From the NCBI GenBank assembly GCA_905200265.1, contig CAJKJS010000015.1, positions 1 through 13,485 of the forward strand: 13,485 bases of DNA, given 5' to 3'. The notes under the pieces are model-generated. The model made no database searches and was not told the origin of the DNA. It saw only the letters and a program-made list of their open reading frames with translations. The translations under genes and the position numbers were made by a program. Below are positions 1 through 6,292 of this stretch, one piece after another. The stretch is from an uncultured Oscillospiraceae bacterium. Its GTDB lineage: Bacteria; Bacillota; Clostridia; Oscillospirales; Acutalibacteraceae. Within the stretch, counting starts at the first letter, position 1; every line of letters starts with the position of its first letter.

Positions 1-8
1 GATTCTTT

Positions 9-45
9 GGAGCTGACCGTTTTTTCGGTCAGCTCCTTTTTTTTT
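9..45 (+). terminator. Intrinsic terminator of an upstream unit
   Basis: An 11-bp perfect stem (9-19 pairing with 26-36, GGAGCTGACCG) with a six-T loop is followed by nine T residues. This is a textbook rho-independent terminator. It closes a transcription unit that lies mainly outside the window, so the terminase operon needs a promoter after it or read-through. I see no convincing promoter between 46 and 85. Confidence 0.93.
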
Positions 46-85
46 GCCGTGGTACGGTTTTTAAAAAAACGCTAGTCTTACAAGC

Positions 86-93
86 AGGAGGTG
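86..93 (+). promoter_or_regulatory. Strong Shine-Dalgarno with unusual spacing to the TerS start
   Basis: AGGAGGTG at 86-93 is a near-perfect anti-16S match. The first ATG in the TerS frame is 24 nt beyond AGGAGG. In that frame a TGA at 92-94 blocks further upstream extension, leaving ACG at 101 (9-nt gap from AGGAGG) as the only near-cognate codon at ideal distance. The site is certain; which codon it serves is not. Confidence 0.75.
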
Positions 94-115
94 AGGCCAT
101 ACGAACGACCCAACC

Positions 116-565
116 ATGGCCCCCTGGGCCGATATGAAAAAAGCCTATCTATCGGGGGGCAAAACCCTGCGGCAGCTGGCAAACGAGTGGCAGGTGCCCT
201 TTTCGGACGTCTCCCAACGCAGCCGCCAGGAAGGATGGAGCGCCCTGCGCCGGCGGGAGGAAACGCCGGAACGAAAAGAAAAAGAAGCGGCCCGGCGGCG
301 CAAACAGCATTTGCTAACGGTAGCGGACCGGGCGGTGGGGCGGATCGGCACGCTATTGCAGCGGGAGGAACTGTCGGTGGACGATGTAAAAAAGCTGACC
401 GGCGCGCTGGAAGATATCCGCCGCACCCAGATGATCCGCGTGGCGCTGGACGAAGAAGAGCAACTGGCAAGGATTGAAGCGTACCGCCTGAAAAACCAGC
501 CCCAAAGTGAAGAGGTAGCAGGCGGCGTGGTCATTTTAGCGAAAGAGGAGGACGGGGAAGAGTGA
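116..565 (+). CDS. Phage terminase small subunit (TerS)
   Basis: Probable DNA-recognition subunit of the packaging motor, which binds the phage packaging site and recruits the large subunit that follows. The 149-residue length suits the family. Residues about 16-41 (KTLRQLANEWQVPF... to EGW) form a helix-turn-helix of the kind seen at the N-terminus of many Firmicute phage small terminases, in which a 'lengthening, skip, trigger' pattern ends in EGW. A highly charged helical region follows (about 45-140), suited to oligomerisation, and the C-terminus is acidic. It overlaps the large terminase by 4 nt (GTGA), which fixes its role by context. The start is uncertain. ATG 116 has no ribosome site just upstream; the strong AGGAGG at 86-91 lies 24 nt away and would instead suit an in-frame ACG at 101. 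TerS proteins diverge strongly, so the call rests on HTH plus position. Confidence 0.85.
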   Translation: MAPWADMKKAYLSGGKTLRQLANEWQVPFSDVSQRSRQEGWSALRRREETPERKEKEAARRRKQHLLTVADRAVGRIGTLLQREELSVDDVKKLTGALEDIRRTQMIRVALDEEEQLARIEAYRLKNQPQSEEVAGGVVILAKEEDGEE

Positions 566-1956
566 GCGGGCATACCCTGTGGGCGCCCCAACCCAGGCAA
601 AAAGCGTGTATGCGCCGCCGGGAGTACGAAGTGCTGTATGGCGGCGCGGCCGGGGGCGGGAAGAGCGATTACTTACTGATGGAAGCCCTGCGGCAGGTGA
701 CGATCCCCCACTACCGGGCGCTGATTTTGCGCAAAACGTCGCCCCAGCTGCGGGAACTGATTGACCGCAGCCGCACGTTATATCCCTTCGCGTACCCCGG
801 GGCCAAATTCCGGGTGAGCGAAGGGGTGTGGGACTTCCCCAGCGGGGCCCAGGTGGAATTTGGCACCATGCAGCACGTGGACGACCGGGTGCGGTACCAG
901 GGGCGGCGGTTCGATTTTATCGGGTTTGACGAACTGACCCACTTTACCTTTGAGGAATACAGTTACCTGTTTTCCCGGAACCGGCCCAGCGGCCCCGGCA
1001 CCCGGTGTTACATCCGCGCGACCGCCAACCCCGGGGGCGTAGGCCATGCATGGGTAAAAGAGCGGTTTATCGACCCGGCCCCGCCCATGACCAGTATTGC
1101 GTTTTCGTCCCGGGTGACGGCCCCTAATGGGCAGGTGCTGGAACTAGTGCGCCACCGGTGTTTTGTGCCGAGCACGGTATTTGATAACCAAATTTTGCTG
1201 CAAAACGAGCCGCAGTATCTGGCGTCTCTTTCCATGCTGCCCCGGGCGGAGCGGGAAGCGCTGCTCTATGGGAAGTGGGACAGCTTTTCCGGCCAGGTGT
1301 TCACCGAATGGGTGGACGACCCCGCCCATTACGATGACCGGCTCTTTACCCATGTGATCGAGCCGTTTCCCGTCCCGCCCCACTGGGTGCTGTACCGGGG
1401 GTTCGACTTTGGGTATACGCGGCCCTTTTCCGTGGGGTGGTTTGCCGCCGATGAAACCGGCAAGCTGTACCAGATTGGGGAGTATTATGGTACGACCGGC
1501 ACCCCCAACGAAGGGGTACGTTTAGCCCCCGACGAAATCGCCCGGCGCATCCGCCGCCTGGAACAGGAAAATCCTATCCTGCGCGGGCGGGACATTTTAG
1601 GGGTGGCGGACCCCAGTATTTTCGATGAATCCCGGGGCGAGAGCATCGCGGTGATGATGGCAAGGGCGCCGCACTTTGTGTTGTGGTCGCGGGGGGATAA
1701 CACCCGCCTGCCGGGGAAAATGCAGCTGCATTACCGGCTGCGGTTTGACGAAGCGGGGGACTGCATGCTGCAAATCTTTTCCACCTGCCGCCATACCATC
1801 CGCACCCTGCCGGCCCTGGTGTACGACACCATGCACCCGGAGGACGTGGATACCGACTGCGAAGACCACATTTACGATATGATCCGGTACGTGTGCATGG
1901 AAAATCCCATTGCGCCGCCGGCCCCGTGGGGCTACCGCCGGAAAAAACGAGGATAA
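562..1956 (+). CDS. terL: Phage terminase large subunit (TerL), ATPase and nuclease
   Basis: The motor ATPase that translocates DNA into the prohead and the nuclease that cuts it. The N-terminal ATPase carries Walker A GGAAGGGKS at residues 27-35 and Walker B IGFDE at 120-124 (D123, catalytic E124), followed by a 'TANPGG' coupling-type motif near residue 154. The C-terminal RNase H-like nuclease has acidic residues in typical positions: D282 in RGFDFG, D350 in GVADPS, and D435/D439 in the final helix. At 464 residues it has the normal length for a two-domain terminase. The GTG start overlaps the TerS stop (GTGA) and has GAGGAGG at 544-550. The 'TerL, portal, protease, scaffold, capsid' order that follows is standard for head modules. 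No key residue appears missing, so it should be active. Confidence 0.97.
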   Translation: MSGHTLWAPQPRQKACMRRREYEVLYGGAAGGGKSDYLLMEALRQVTIPHYRALILRKTSPQLRELIDRSRTLYPFAYPGAKFRVSEGVWDFPSGAQVEFGTMQHVDDRVRYQGRRFDFIGFDELTHFTFEEYSYLFSRNRPSGPGTRCYIRATANPGGVGHAWVKERFIDPAPPMTSIAFSSRVTAPNGQVLELVRHRCFVPSTVFDNQILLQNEPQYLASLSMLPRAEREALLYGKWDSFSGQVFTEWVDDPAHYDDRLFTHVIEPFPVPPHWVLYRGFDFGYTRPFSVGWFAADETGKLYQIGEYYGTTGTPNEGVRLAPDEIARRIRRLEQENPILRGRDILGVADPSIFDESRGESIAVMMARAPHFVLWSRGDNTRLPGKMQLHYRLRFDEAGDCMLQIFSTCRHTIRTLPALVYDTMHPEDVDTDCEDHIYDMIRYVCMENPIAPPAPWGYRRKKRG

Positions 1957-1972
1957 GGGAGGAAAGGAACGG

Positions 1973-3664
1973 ATGAAACGTAGGGAAGAAAAGGAAAACG
2001 ACCGGCCCATTGGCCCCAAGGAGCTGCGCAAAGCCCGCAAAATTTTGGAAGAATACCGCCGGGGCAAACAGACGCTGGAAAAACGGGTGGTGGAAAACGA
2101 CCGCTGGTGGCGGATGCGCCACTGGGGCCCGAGAGAAGAAGGAGACACGGCCCCCCGTCCTTGCAGCGCGTGGCTTTTTAATTCCCTTTCGAATAAACAC
2201 GCCGACGCCATGGACCAGTTCCCCAGCCCGGTGGTGCTGCCCCGGGAGGAAAGCGACCGGCAGACAGCCGACCAGCTGTCAAAGATTCTGCCGGTGCTTT
2301 TAGAGCGCAGCGGCTTTGAAGAAACGTACAGCACCGGCTGGTGGCGTAAACTCAAAAACGGCACGGCGGTGTACGGCGTATTCTGGGACCCGGGCGCCGG
2401 AGGCGGCACCGGGGAAGCGGTGGTAAAAGAAATCGACCTGTTGCGCATTTTCTGGGAACCGGGGGTCACCGATTTGCAGCAGAGCCGCAACGTCTTTACG
2501 GTGGAACTGTGGGATCGGCAGGAGCTCTCTCATCGATACCCGCAGGCCGCCGCCGTGCCCCCGCGGGACGGGCTGCCGCTGACGAGGTATGTGCGGGAAG
2601 AGAGCTTTTCCGACAGCGAGAAAGTGCCGGTCATCGACTGGTACTATAAAAAGCCGGTACTCACGGAAGGCGACGACGGGGCGTGGTACGAAAAGGAAGA
2701 ACTGCACTACTGTAAATTTGCCGGGGAAACGGTGCTCTACAGCAGCGAAAACGAAGCCCTGGGGCCGTTTTACCGGCACGGGCAGTACCCGTTTGTGTTT
2801 GACCGGCTGTTTTTGATGGAAGAGAGCCCCGCCGGGTTCGGATACGTGGACGTGATGAAAAGCGGCCAGATGTATATTGATAGGCTCAACCAGATTTTGC
2901 TGCAGCAGGCGCTGCAATACAGCCGCAAACGGTTTTTCATCCGGGCGGGCAGTACGGTCAACGAAGAGGAATTTGCCGATTGGGACCGGGATTTTGTCCA
3001 CGTGGCGGGCACCCTGGGGGACGAAAACCTGCGCGCCATCGAAGTGCCGCCGCTGGATAACGTGGTATACACCATGCTGGTGCAGAAGATCGACGAACTG
3101 AAAGAAACCAGCGGCAACCGGGACTTTTCCCAGGGGGCCACCGCCGGGGGCGTGACCAGCGGCGCGGCCATTACCGCGTTGCAGGAAGCGGGCAGTAAAC
3201 TGAGCCGCGATATGATCCGCGCCAGTTACCGCTCGTTTACCCAGATCGGGTATTTCCTCATTGAGCTCATCCGCCAGTTTTATACTGAGCCGCGGTGGTT
3301 CCGGGTGCTGGGCGAAAACGGCAGGGAAGATTTTATTGCGTTCGATAACCGGGGTTTAACCGGCAAGCAGCCCGACCTTTTGTGGGACATGCGCCGGCGG
3401 GAACCGGTGTTCGATTTGCGGGTGGTCAGCCGGAAAGCGTCGGCCTATGCCACCGAAACCCAGAACGAACAGGCAAAAGAGCTGTATGCGTCCGGTTTCT
3501 TCGACCCGCAAAACGGCGACCAGGCGCTGTGTGCGCTGTCGATGATGGATTTTGAAGGCAAAGAACTGGTAGAAAAGAAGATCAGCGCCCAGCTTGTGCA
3601 ATATAAAAAAGCCCAGGCGCTCCTTACCTTGCAAAAAGGGGGCACGATGAGTGATACGCATTGA
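1973..3664 (+). CDS. Phage portal protein, podovirus/P22-like type
   Basis: Dodecameric ring at the capsid vertex through which DNA enters and leaves, and nucleus for head assembly. Start ATG 1973 (563 residues) is chosen because GGGAGGAAAGG at 1957-1967 sits just upstream; the frame is open back to 1910 but that part overlaps terL and lacks a ribosome site. The N-terminus is charged and helical (about residues 1-50). A mixed alpha/beta central part follows, then a long helical stretch with 'MYIDRLNQILLQQALQYSR' and, near residue 395, a glycine-rich loop 'NRDFSQGATAGGVTSGAAI' followed by helices. That QG...G...GAAITALQE arrangement is typical of large portals of short-tailed phages. Position right after terL and before the protease supports the call. 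The last five codons overlap the protease gene by 14 nt. The absence of a recognisable adjacent Mu-F-like head gene also fits a podovirus-style head. Confidence 0.88.
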   Translation: MKRREEKENDRPIGPKELRKARKILEEYRRGKQTLEKRVVENDRWWRMRHWGPREEGDTAPRPCSAWLFNSLSNKHADAMDQFPSPVVLPREESDRQTADQLSKILPVLLERSGFEETYSTGWWRKLKNGTAVYGVFWDPGAGGGTGEAVVKEIDLLRIFWEPGVTDLQQSRNVFTVELWDRQELSHRYPQAAAVPPRDGLPLTRYVREESFSDSEKVPVIDWYYKKPVLTEGDDGAWYEKEELHYCKFAGETVLYSSENEALGPFYRHGQYPFVFDRLFLMEESPAGFGYVDVMKSGQMYIDRLNQILLQQALQYSRKRFFIRAGSTVNEEEFADWDRDFVHVAGTLGDENLRAIEVPPLDNVVYTMLVQKIDELKETSGNRDFSQGATAGGVTSGAAITALQEAGSKLSRDMIRASYRSFTQIGYFLIELIRQFYTEPRWFRVLGENGREDFIAFDNRGLTGKQPDLLWDMRRREPVFDLRVVSRKASAYATETQNEQAKELYASGFFDPQNGDQALCALSMMDFEGKELVEKKISAQLVQYKKAQALLTLQKGGTMSDTH

Positions 3665-4001
3665 ACTGCGCAAAGCGGGCAGCGGCTACGCCTGCCGGGC
3701 GGCGGGCCACGCAGGGTATGGGCCCGCCGGGAGTGACATTGTGTGCGCGGCGGTGTCCGCGCTCCTGTGGACCCTGCTGATGGGGTGGGAAAGGCTGGAA
3801 AAGGAAAAGCGGGGGGCCATTGCGGCGCGGGTGATGAACCCGGGGCAGGCGGATCTGCGCTTTTACGCCCGGGACGGGGAGGAACGGGGGGCGGGGGATT
3901 TGTTTTGTGCCGTGGAGGAAGGACTCAGGCTCATTCATCAGGAATACCCCGGGTGCGTCGTCATTGTGCCCGAAAACGAGCAGAAAGGAGAGACAGTATG
4001 A
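3651..4001 (+). CDS. Prp-like cysteine protease, probable prohead maturation protease
   Basis: A 116-residue member of the ribosomal-processing cysteine protease (Prp) family. In Firmicutes the cellular enzyme removes the N-terminal extension of ribosomal protein L27, and phage homologues sit in head modules. The family signature is intact: GHAGYG with catalytic H20, and SDIVCAAVSAL with catalytic C32, 12 residues apart, as in known Prp (H22/C34 in the Staphylococcus aureus enzyme, from memory). Length matches the family. The start is GTG 3651, with AAGGGGG at 3636-3642, inside the end of the portal gene; its stop overlaps the scaffold start by ATGA. Sitting exactly where a head protease belongs, and followed by two proteins that start with an L27-like cleavage motif, it is inferred to process scaffold and capsid. 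It is not likely to be the host's L27 enzyme, because no rplU/rpmA genes flank it. Confidence 0.92.
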   Translation: MIRIELRKAGSGYACRAAGHAGYGPAGSDIVCAAVSALLWTLLMGWERLEKEKRGAIAARVMNPGQADLRFYARDGEERGAGDLFCAVEEGLRLIHQEYPGCVVIVPENEQKGETV

Positions 4002-4588
4002 TAAACCGATTCACGCTATTCGGGGAAGAGGAAGCCCCCGCGGCGGCTATGGAAGCCGGAGAGGATGCGGGGACCCAGGACAGCGCGCCAAAAAGCGCCC
4101 CGGACGGGGAGGAAAAAGAGGGAGCGCCGCAGGGGACGGCCCCTACCCCCGAAACGGAAGGGGAGGGCGGGGAAAGAGAAAACGCCGCCTGGCAGCAGGC
4201 CCAGCGCCAGGCCGAGAAGGTGCGGCAGACGGTGGCAAACTGGCTGCGGGAACAGGAAAATGTGCAGCGGGATTACCCCGGTTTTTCCCTTGAGGAAGCC
4301 ATCAAGGACCCCGACTTTGCCCGGATGGTGCGGGCGGGGGTGAGTATGCGCCGGGCGTACGAAGCGGTGCACTTGCCCGAAATTTTGTATGACGCCATGC
4401 GCCGGGCAGCGCGGGAAGGCGAAAGCCGCGCCGCCGAGATGATCCGCCAGCGGGGCAGACGCCCGGCGGAAAACGGGTTGTCGCCCACCGGCGGCGCCCC
4501 GGTGAAAAAAAGCGCTCAGGAACTGACGCGCAAAGAGAGGCAGTCGCTGATTAAACGGCTGCAGCGAGGAGAAAAAGTGGCCCTGTAA
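3998..4588 (+). CDS. Capsid scaffolding protein
   Basis: Probable internal scaffold that guides coat assembly and is then cleaved or expelled. The 196-residue chain starts with a short MINRFTLFG segment resembling a Prp target. A long, disordered, strongly acidic Ala/Gly/Glu/Pro-rich stretch follows (about 10-65), then a helical segment with high coiled-coil potential (about 66-90) and a conserved-looking 'FSLEEAIKDPDFARMVRAG' region (about 98-116). The basic C-terminus ends in LTRKERQSLIKRLQRGEKV, the kind of positively charged helix that in scaffolds contacts the coat protein. Start ATG 3998 has AAAGGAG at 3983-3989 and overlaps the protease stop by 4 nt; the open frame further upstream (to 3743) lies within the protease gene and is not real. 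The position between protease and capsid gene strongly supports this role; sequence alone is moderate evidence. Confidence 0.85.
   Translation: MINRFTLFGEEEAPAAAMEAGEDAGTQDSAPKSAPDGEEKEGAPQGTAPTPETEGEGGERENAAWQQAQRQAEKVRQTVANWLREQENVQRDYPGFSLEEAIKDPDFARMVRAGVSMRRAYEAVHLPEILYDAMRRAAREGESRAAEMIRQRGRRPAENGLSPTGGAPVKKSAQELTRKERQSLIKRLQRGEKVAL
4007..4024 (+). other. Putative Prp cleavage motif in scaffold N-terminus
   Basis: Codes for R4-F5-T6-L7-F8-G9, directly before the acidic EEE run. It matches the pattern shared with the capsid N-terminus, R-(L/F)-x-L-F-(A/G). By analogy with L27 (LNLQFFA, cut after the Ala) cleavage would fall after G9. The motif is seen; cleavage is inferred. Confidence 0.55.
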
Positions 4589-4607
4589 CGGGCGGAAAGG
4601 AAACAAG

Positions 4608-5615
4608 ATGAAGCAGTATAACGAAAGATTGCAGCTTTTTGCCGCACCCCTTCAGACCACGGGAACCGAGGGCCTGTCGGCGGAAATGAAAACCTTTTAT
4701 GACGGGTGCCTGCTGGATAACGCGGAGCCGAATTTGGTGCACGAACAGTTTGGCGACGAATACCCCATCCCCCAGGGGCGGGGCAAGGTGATTGAATTCC
4801 GCAAGTTTTCGCGGCTGAATAAAGCGATGACACCATTAACGGAAGGCGTCACCCCGGAAGGCAACACCCTGAATGTCACGGCCAGCACGGCTACCGTGCA
4901 GCAGTACGGCGATTTTATCCAGATGTCCGACATGCTGGATATGACGGCGCTGGATAACACCGTGGTGCAGGCCACCCGGCTGTTGGGCGCCCAGGCGGGG
5001 CTGACCCTCGACAGCGTGGCGCGGGAAGTGCTAAACGGCGGCACCAACGTGCTGTACGCCCCCAAAGTGGTAGACGGCGTGGAAACGCCGGTGGAAAGCC
5101 GGAAGAACCTCGACAAAACGTGCCTGCTCACCCCGGACCTCATTTACCGGGCGGCGGCGTTTTTGAAAACCAGTTTGTGCGACCGCATCGACGGGGACTA
5201 TGTGGCCATTGTCCACCCGTATGTGGCCTATGACCTGATGCGCCAGGAAGAGTGGATCGACGCCCACAAGTACGCCGACCCCGACAAGCTGTATAACGGC
5301 GAAATCGGCAAACTGGGCGGGGTGCGTTTTGTGGAAAGCAGCGAAGCGAAAATCTGGAACGATGATTCCACCCCCGAAGGGCTGGCGGTGTTTTCCACCC
5401 TGGTGCTGGGCGCTCACGCCTACGCCAAAACGGCGGTGACCGGCGGGGGACTGGAAACCATTGTAAAGCCCCTGGGGTACGGCGAAGACCCCTTAAATCA
5501 GCGCAGCAGCGTGGGCTGGAAAGCCACGTCGGCCATTAAGCGGCTGAGCGAGGAATTCATGGTGCGCATTGAATCGTGTTCGTCCCGGTATTCCGAAACG
5601 GCACAGGCAAACTGA
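4608..5615 (+). CDS. Major capsid protein, N4-gp56 family
   Basis: Coat protein of the HK97 fold in the N4-gp56 group. Recognisable segments are an FYDGCLLDNAEPNLVHEQFG region near residue 30, 'LTEGVTPEG' at about 77-85 followed by 'QYGDFIQMSDML' (about 99-110), and a C-terminal half with 'HPYVAYDLM', 'GEIGKLGGVRFVES' and a final 'PLGYGEDPLNQRSSVGWKA' segment. All are typical of this family, and 335 residues is a usual length. The N-terminus MKQYNERLQLFAAP contains a Prp-like cleavage motif, so the mature coat may start at A13. Start ATG 4608 has GGAAAGGA just upstream (4593-4600). It lies 19 nt after the scaffold gene. The C-terminal tail of about 10 residues is Ser/Arg-rich and looks variable. 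The family call is firm; processing is inference. Confidence 0.95.
   Translation: MKQYNERLQLFAAPLQTTGTEGLSAEMKTFYDGCLLDNAEPNLVHEQFGDEYPIPQGRGKVIEFRKFSRLNKAMTPLTEGVTPEGNTLNVTASTATVQQYGDFIQMSDMLDMTALDNTVVQATRLLGAQAGLTLDSVAREVLNGGTNVLYAPKVVDGVETPVESRKNLDKTCLLTPDLIYRAAAFLKTSLCDRIDGDYVAIVHPYVAYDLMRQEEWIDAHKYADPDKLYNGEIGKLGGVRFVESSEAKIWNDDSTPEGLAVFSTLVLGAHAYAKTAVTGGGLETIVKPLGYGEDPLNQRSSVGWKATSAIKRLSEEFMVRIESCSSRYSETAQAN
4626..4643 (+). other. Putative Prp cleavage motif in capsid protein N-terminus
   Basis: Codes for R7-L8-Q9-L10-F11-A12, followed by A13-P14. It aligns with the L27 N-terminal target LNLQFFA, sharing L, Q, F and A at equivalent places, and with the scaffold motif. Expected cut is after A12. 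The similarity is visible; the cut is inferred from the neighbouring Prp-like gene. Confidence 0.65.
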
Positions 5616-5636
5616 GAAAAGAAGGGAGCACAAAAT

Positions 5637-5831
5637 ATGAGTAACATGGTCAATATCAAAGTGCCCACCGACCCCACCGACCAAAGCGATTTGCTGGTGT
5701 GCCTCAACGGCCAGCGGTACCTGATCCAGCGGGGCCGGGCCGTGGCGGTACCTAGGGGGGTGGCCGAAGTGATTGAGCACGCCGAACGGCAGGAAGCGGC
5801 CGCCATGGCGTACATGGATTCGCTGCGGTAA
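5637..5831 (+). CDS. Small unknown head-region protein
   Basis: A 64-residue protein of unknown function immediately after the capsid gene. It starts with a short polar stretch, then a compact probable beta unit 'LLVCLNGQRYLIQRGRAVAVP' (about residues 19-39), followed by a helix 'GVAEVIEHAERQEAAAMAYM'. Small proteins with the 'NG..Y.I.RG..V.VP..VAEV' pattern often follow capsid genes in Clostridia phages, from memory; a decoration or head-completion role is possible but not shown. Start ATG 5637 has AAGGGAG at 5622-5628 with an 8-nt gap; a second in-frame ATG at 5646 is less well placed. It is the last gene before the internal terminator, so it is probably made in high amounts with the capsid protein. 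Confidence 0.8.
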   Translation: MSNMVNIKVPTDPTDQSDLLVCLNGQRYLIQRGRAVAVPRGVAEVIEHAERQEAAAMAYMDSLR

Positions 5832-5852
5832 CCGGCCACAAACGTAAAGACG

Positions 5853-5885
5853 AAAGGGCCGCTTATAGGAAAGCGGCCCTTTTTC
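5853..5885 (+). terminator. Intrinsic terminator between head and tail blocks
   Basis: A perfect 12-bp stem AAAGGGCCGCTT (5853-5864) pairs with 5871-5882 around a 6-nt loop and runs into TTTTT. The next gene starts at 5918 with its ribosome site at about 5902-5908, leaving no visible room for a promoter. The hairpin is therefore best read as a partial terminator that lowers transcription of the tail genes relative to capsid. Confidence 0.93.
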
Positions 5886-5917
5886 TTCATCCGTACCGAA
5901 AAAGGAGGGAAACACCC

Positions 5918-6292
5918 ATGCTGGGAAAAGAAGCGGTCGCCCTGGCGGATGCCTGGCGGCCCAACGGGATTGGGGCCGAGGAGAAGGCCCGGTGGCTGTC
6001 GCAAATCGACGGCCGGCTTTTAAAAGAACTCTATGCGCTGTATGACGGGGAGGAAAAAGAACTGCCCCTTTATACCCCGGAAGGGGAAGAAGAGCTGCTG
6101 GCCCCGCCGCCTTACGATGAACTCTATGTATACGGGCTGTGCGCCCGGTACGATTTTACCATGGGGGAAATCGAGCGGTACAATATGGACGCCATGCTGT
6201 TTGACGAAGCGTGGAAAGGACTGGCGGGGTATTTACAGTCGGTTTTTGCCCCGAAACAGAAAAACCGGGTACAGGGAGGGAATCGCCCATGA
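5918..6292 (+). CDS. Head-tail connector-like protein
   Basis: A 124-residue, mostly helical, acidic protein in the usual place of the first connector or adaptor below the portal. It begins 'AVALADAWRPNGIGAEEKARWLSQIDGRLLKEL', a helix-turn-helix-like start seen in Clostridia phage connector-type proteins. A loop around 'PLYTPEGEEELLAPPPYDELYVYGLCARYDF' and 'MGEIERYNMDAMLFDEAWKGLAGYL' complete a helical bundle. The pattern 'PEPY.D.Y..YL.AR.D...GE..RYN....F..A' is one I recall from phage connectors next to N4-gp56-type capsids; no search was possible. Start ATG 5918 has AAAGGAGG closely upstream. The stop overlaps the next gene by ATGA. Role is by position and pattern; a P22 gp4-like adaptor is an alternative description of the same job. 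Confidence 0.7.
   Translation: MLGKEAVALADAWRPNGIGAEEKARWLSQIDGRLLKELYALYDGEEKELPLYTPEGEEELLAPPPYDELYVYGLCARYDFTMGEIERYNMDAMLFDEAWKGLAGYLQSVFAPKQKNRVQGGNRP

Noticed and set aside
78..470. Minus-strand frame opposite the small terminase
   Set aside because: Low-complexity Pro/Ala/Arg composition typical of a shadow of a GC-rich gene, with no conserved motif.
91..477. GTG-started plus-strand frame overlapping the small terminase
   Set aside because: Its GTG is part of the AGGAGGTG ribosome site itself, and its product is Gly/Arg/Pro-rich low complexity, unlike the TerS frame with its helix-turn-helix.
1910..1972. Upstream extension of the portal frame overlapping the terL end
   Set aside because: ATG 1973 has a clear GGGAGG site and sits after the terL stop; the upstream part is opposed by terL coding and lacks a ribosome site.
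1597..2490. A 297-codon minus-strand open frame across the terL/portal junction
   Set aside because: It lies opposite two well-supported genes, shows no recognisable protein motif, and is expected by chance in sequence this GC-rich.
3743..3997. N-terminal extension of the scaffold frame into the protease gene
   Set aside because: The extension lacks a ribosome site and is Gly/Arg-rich shadow sequence; ATG 3998 has AAAGGAG and the usual ATGA overlap.
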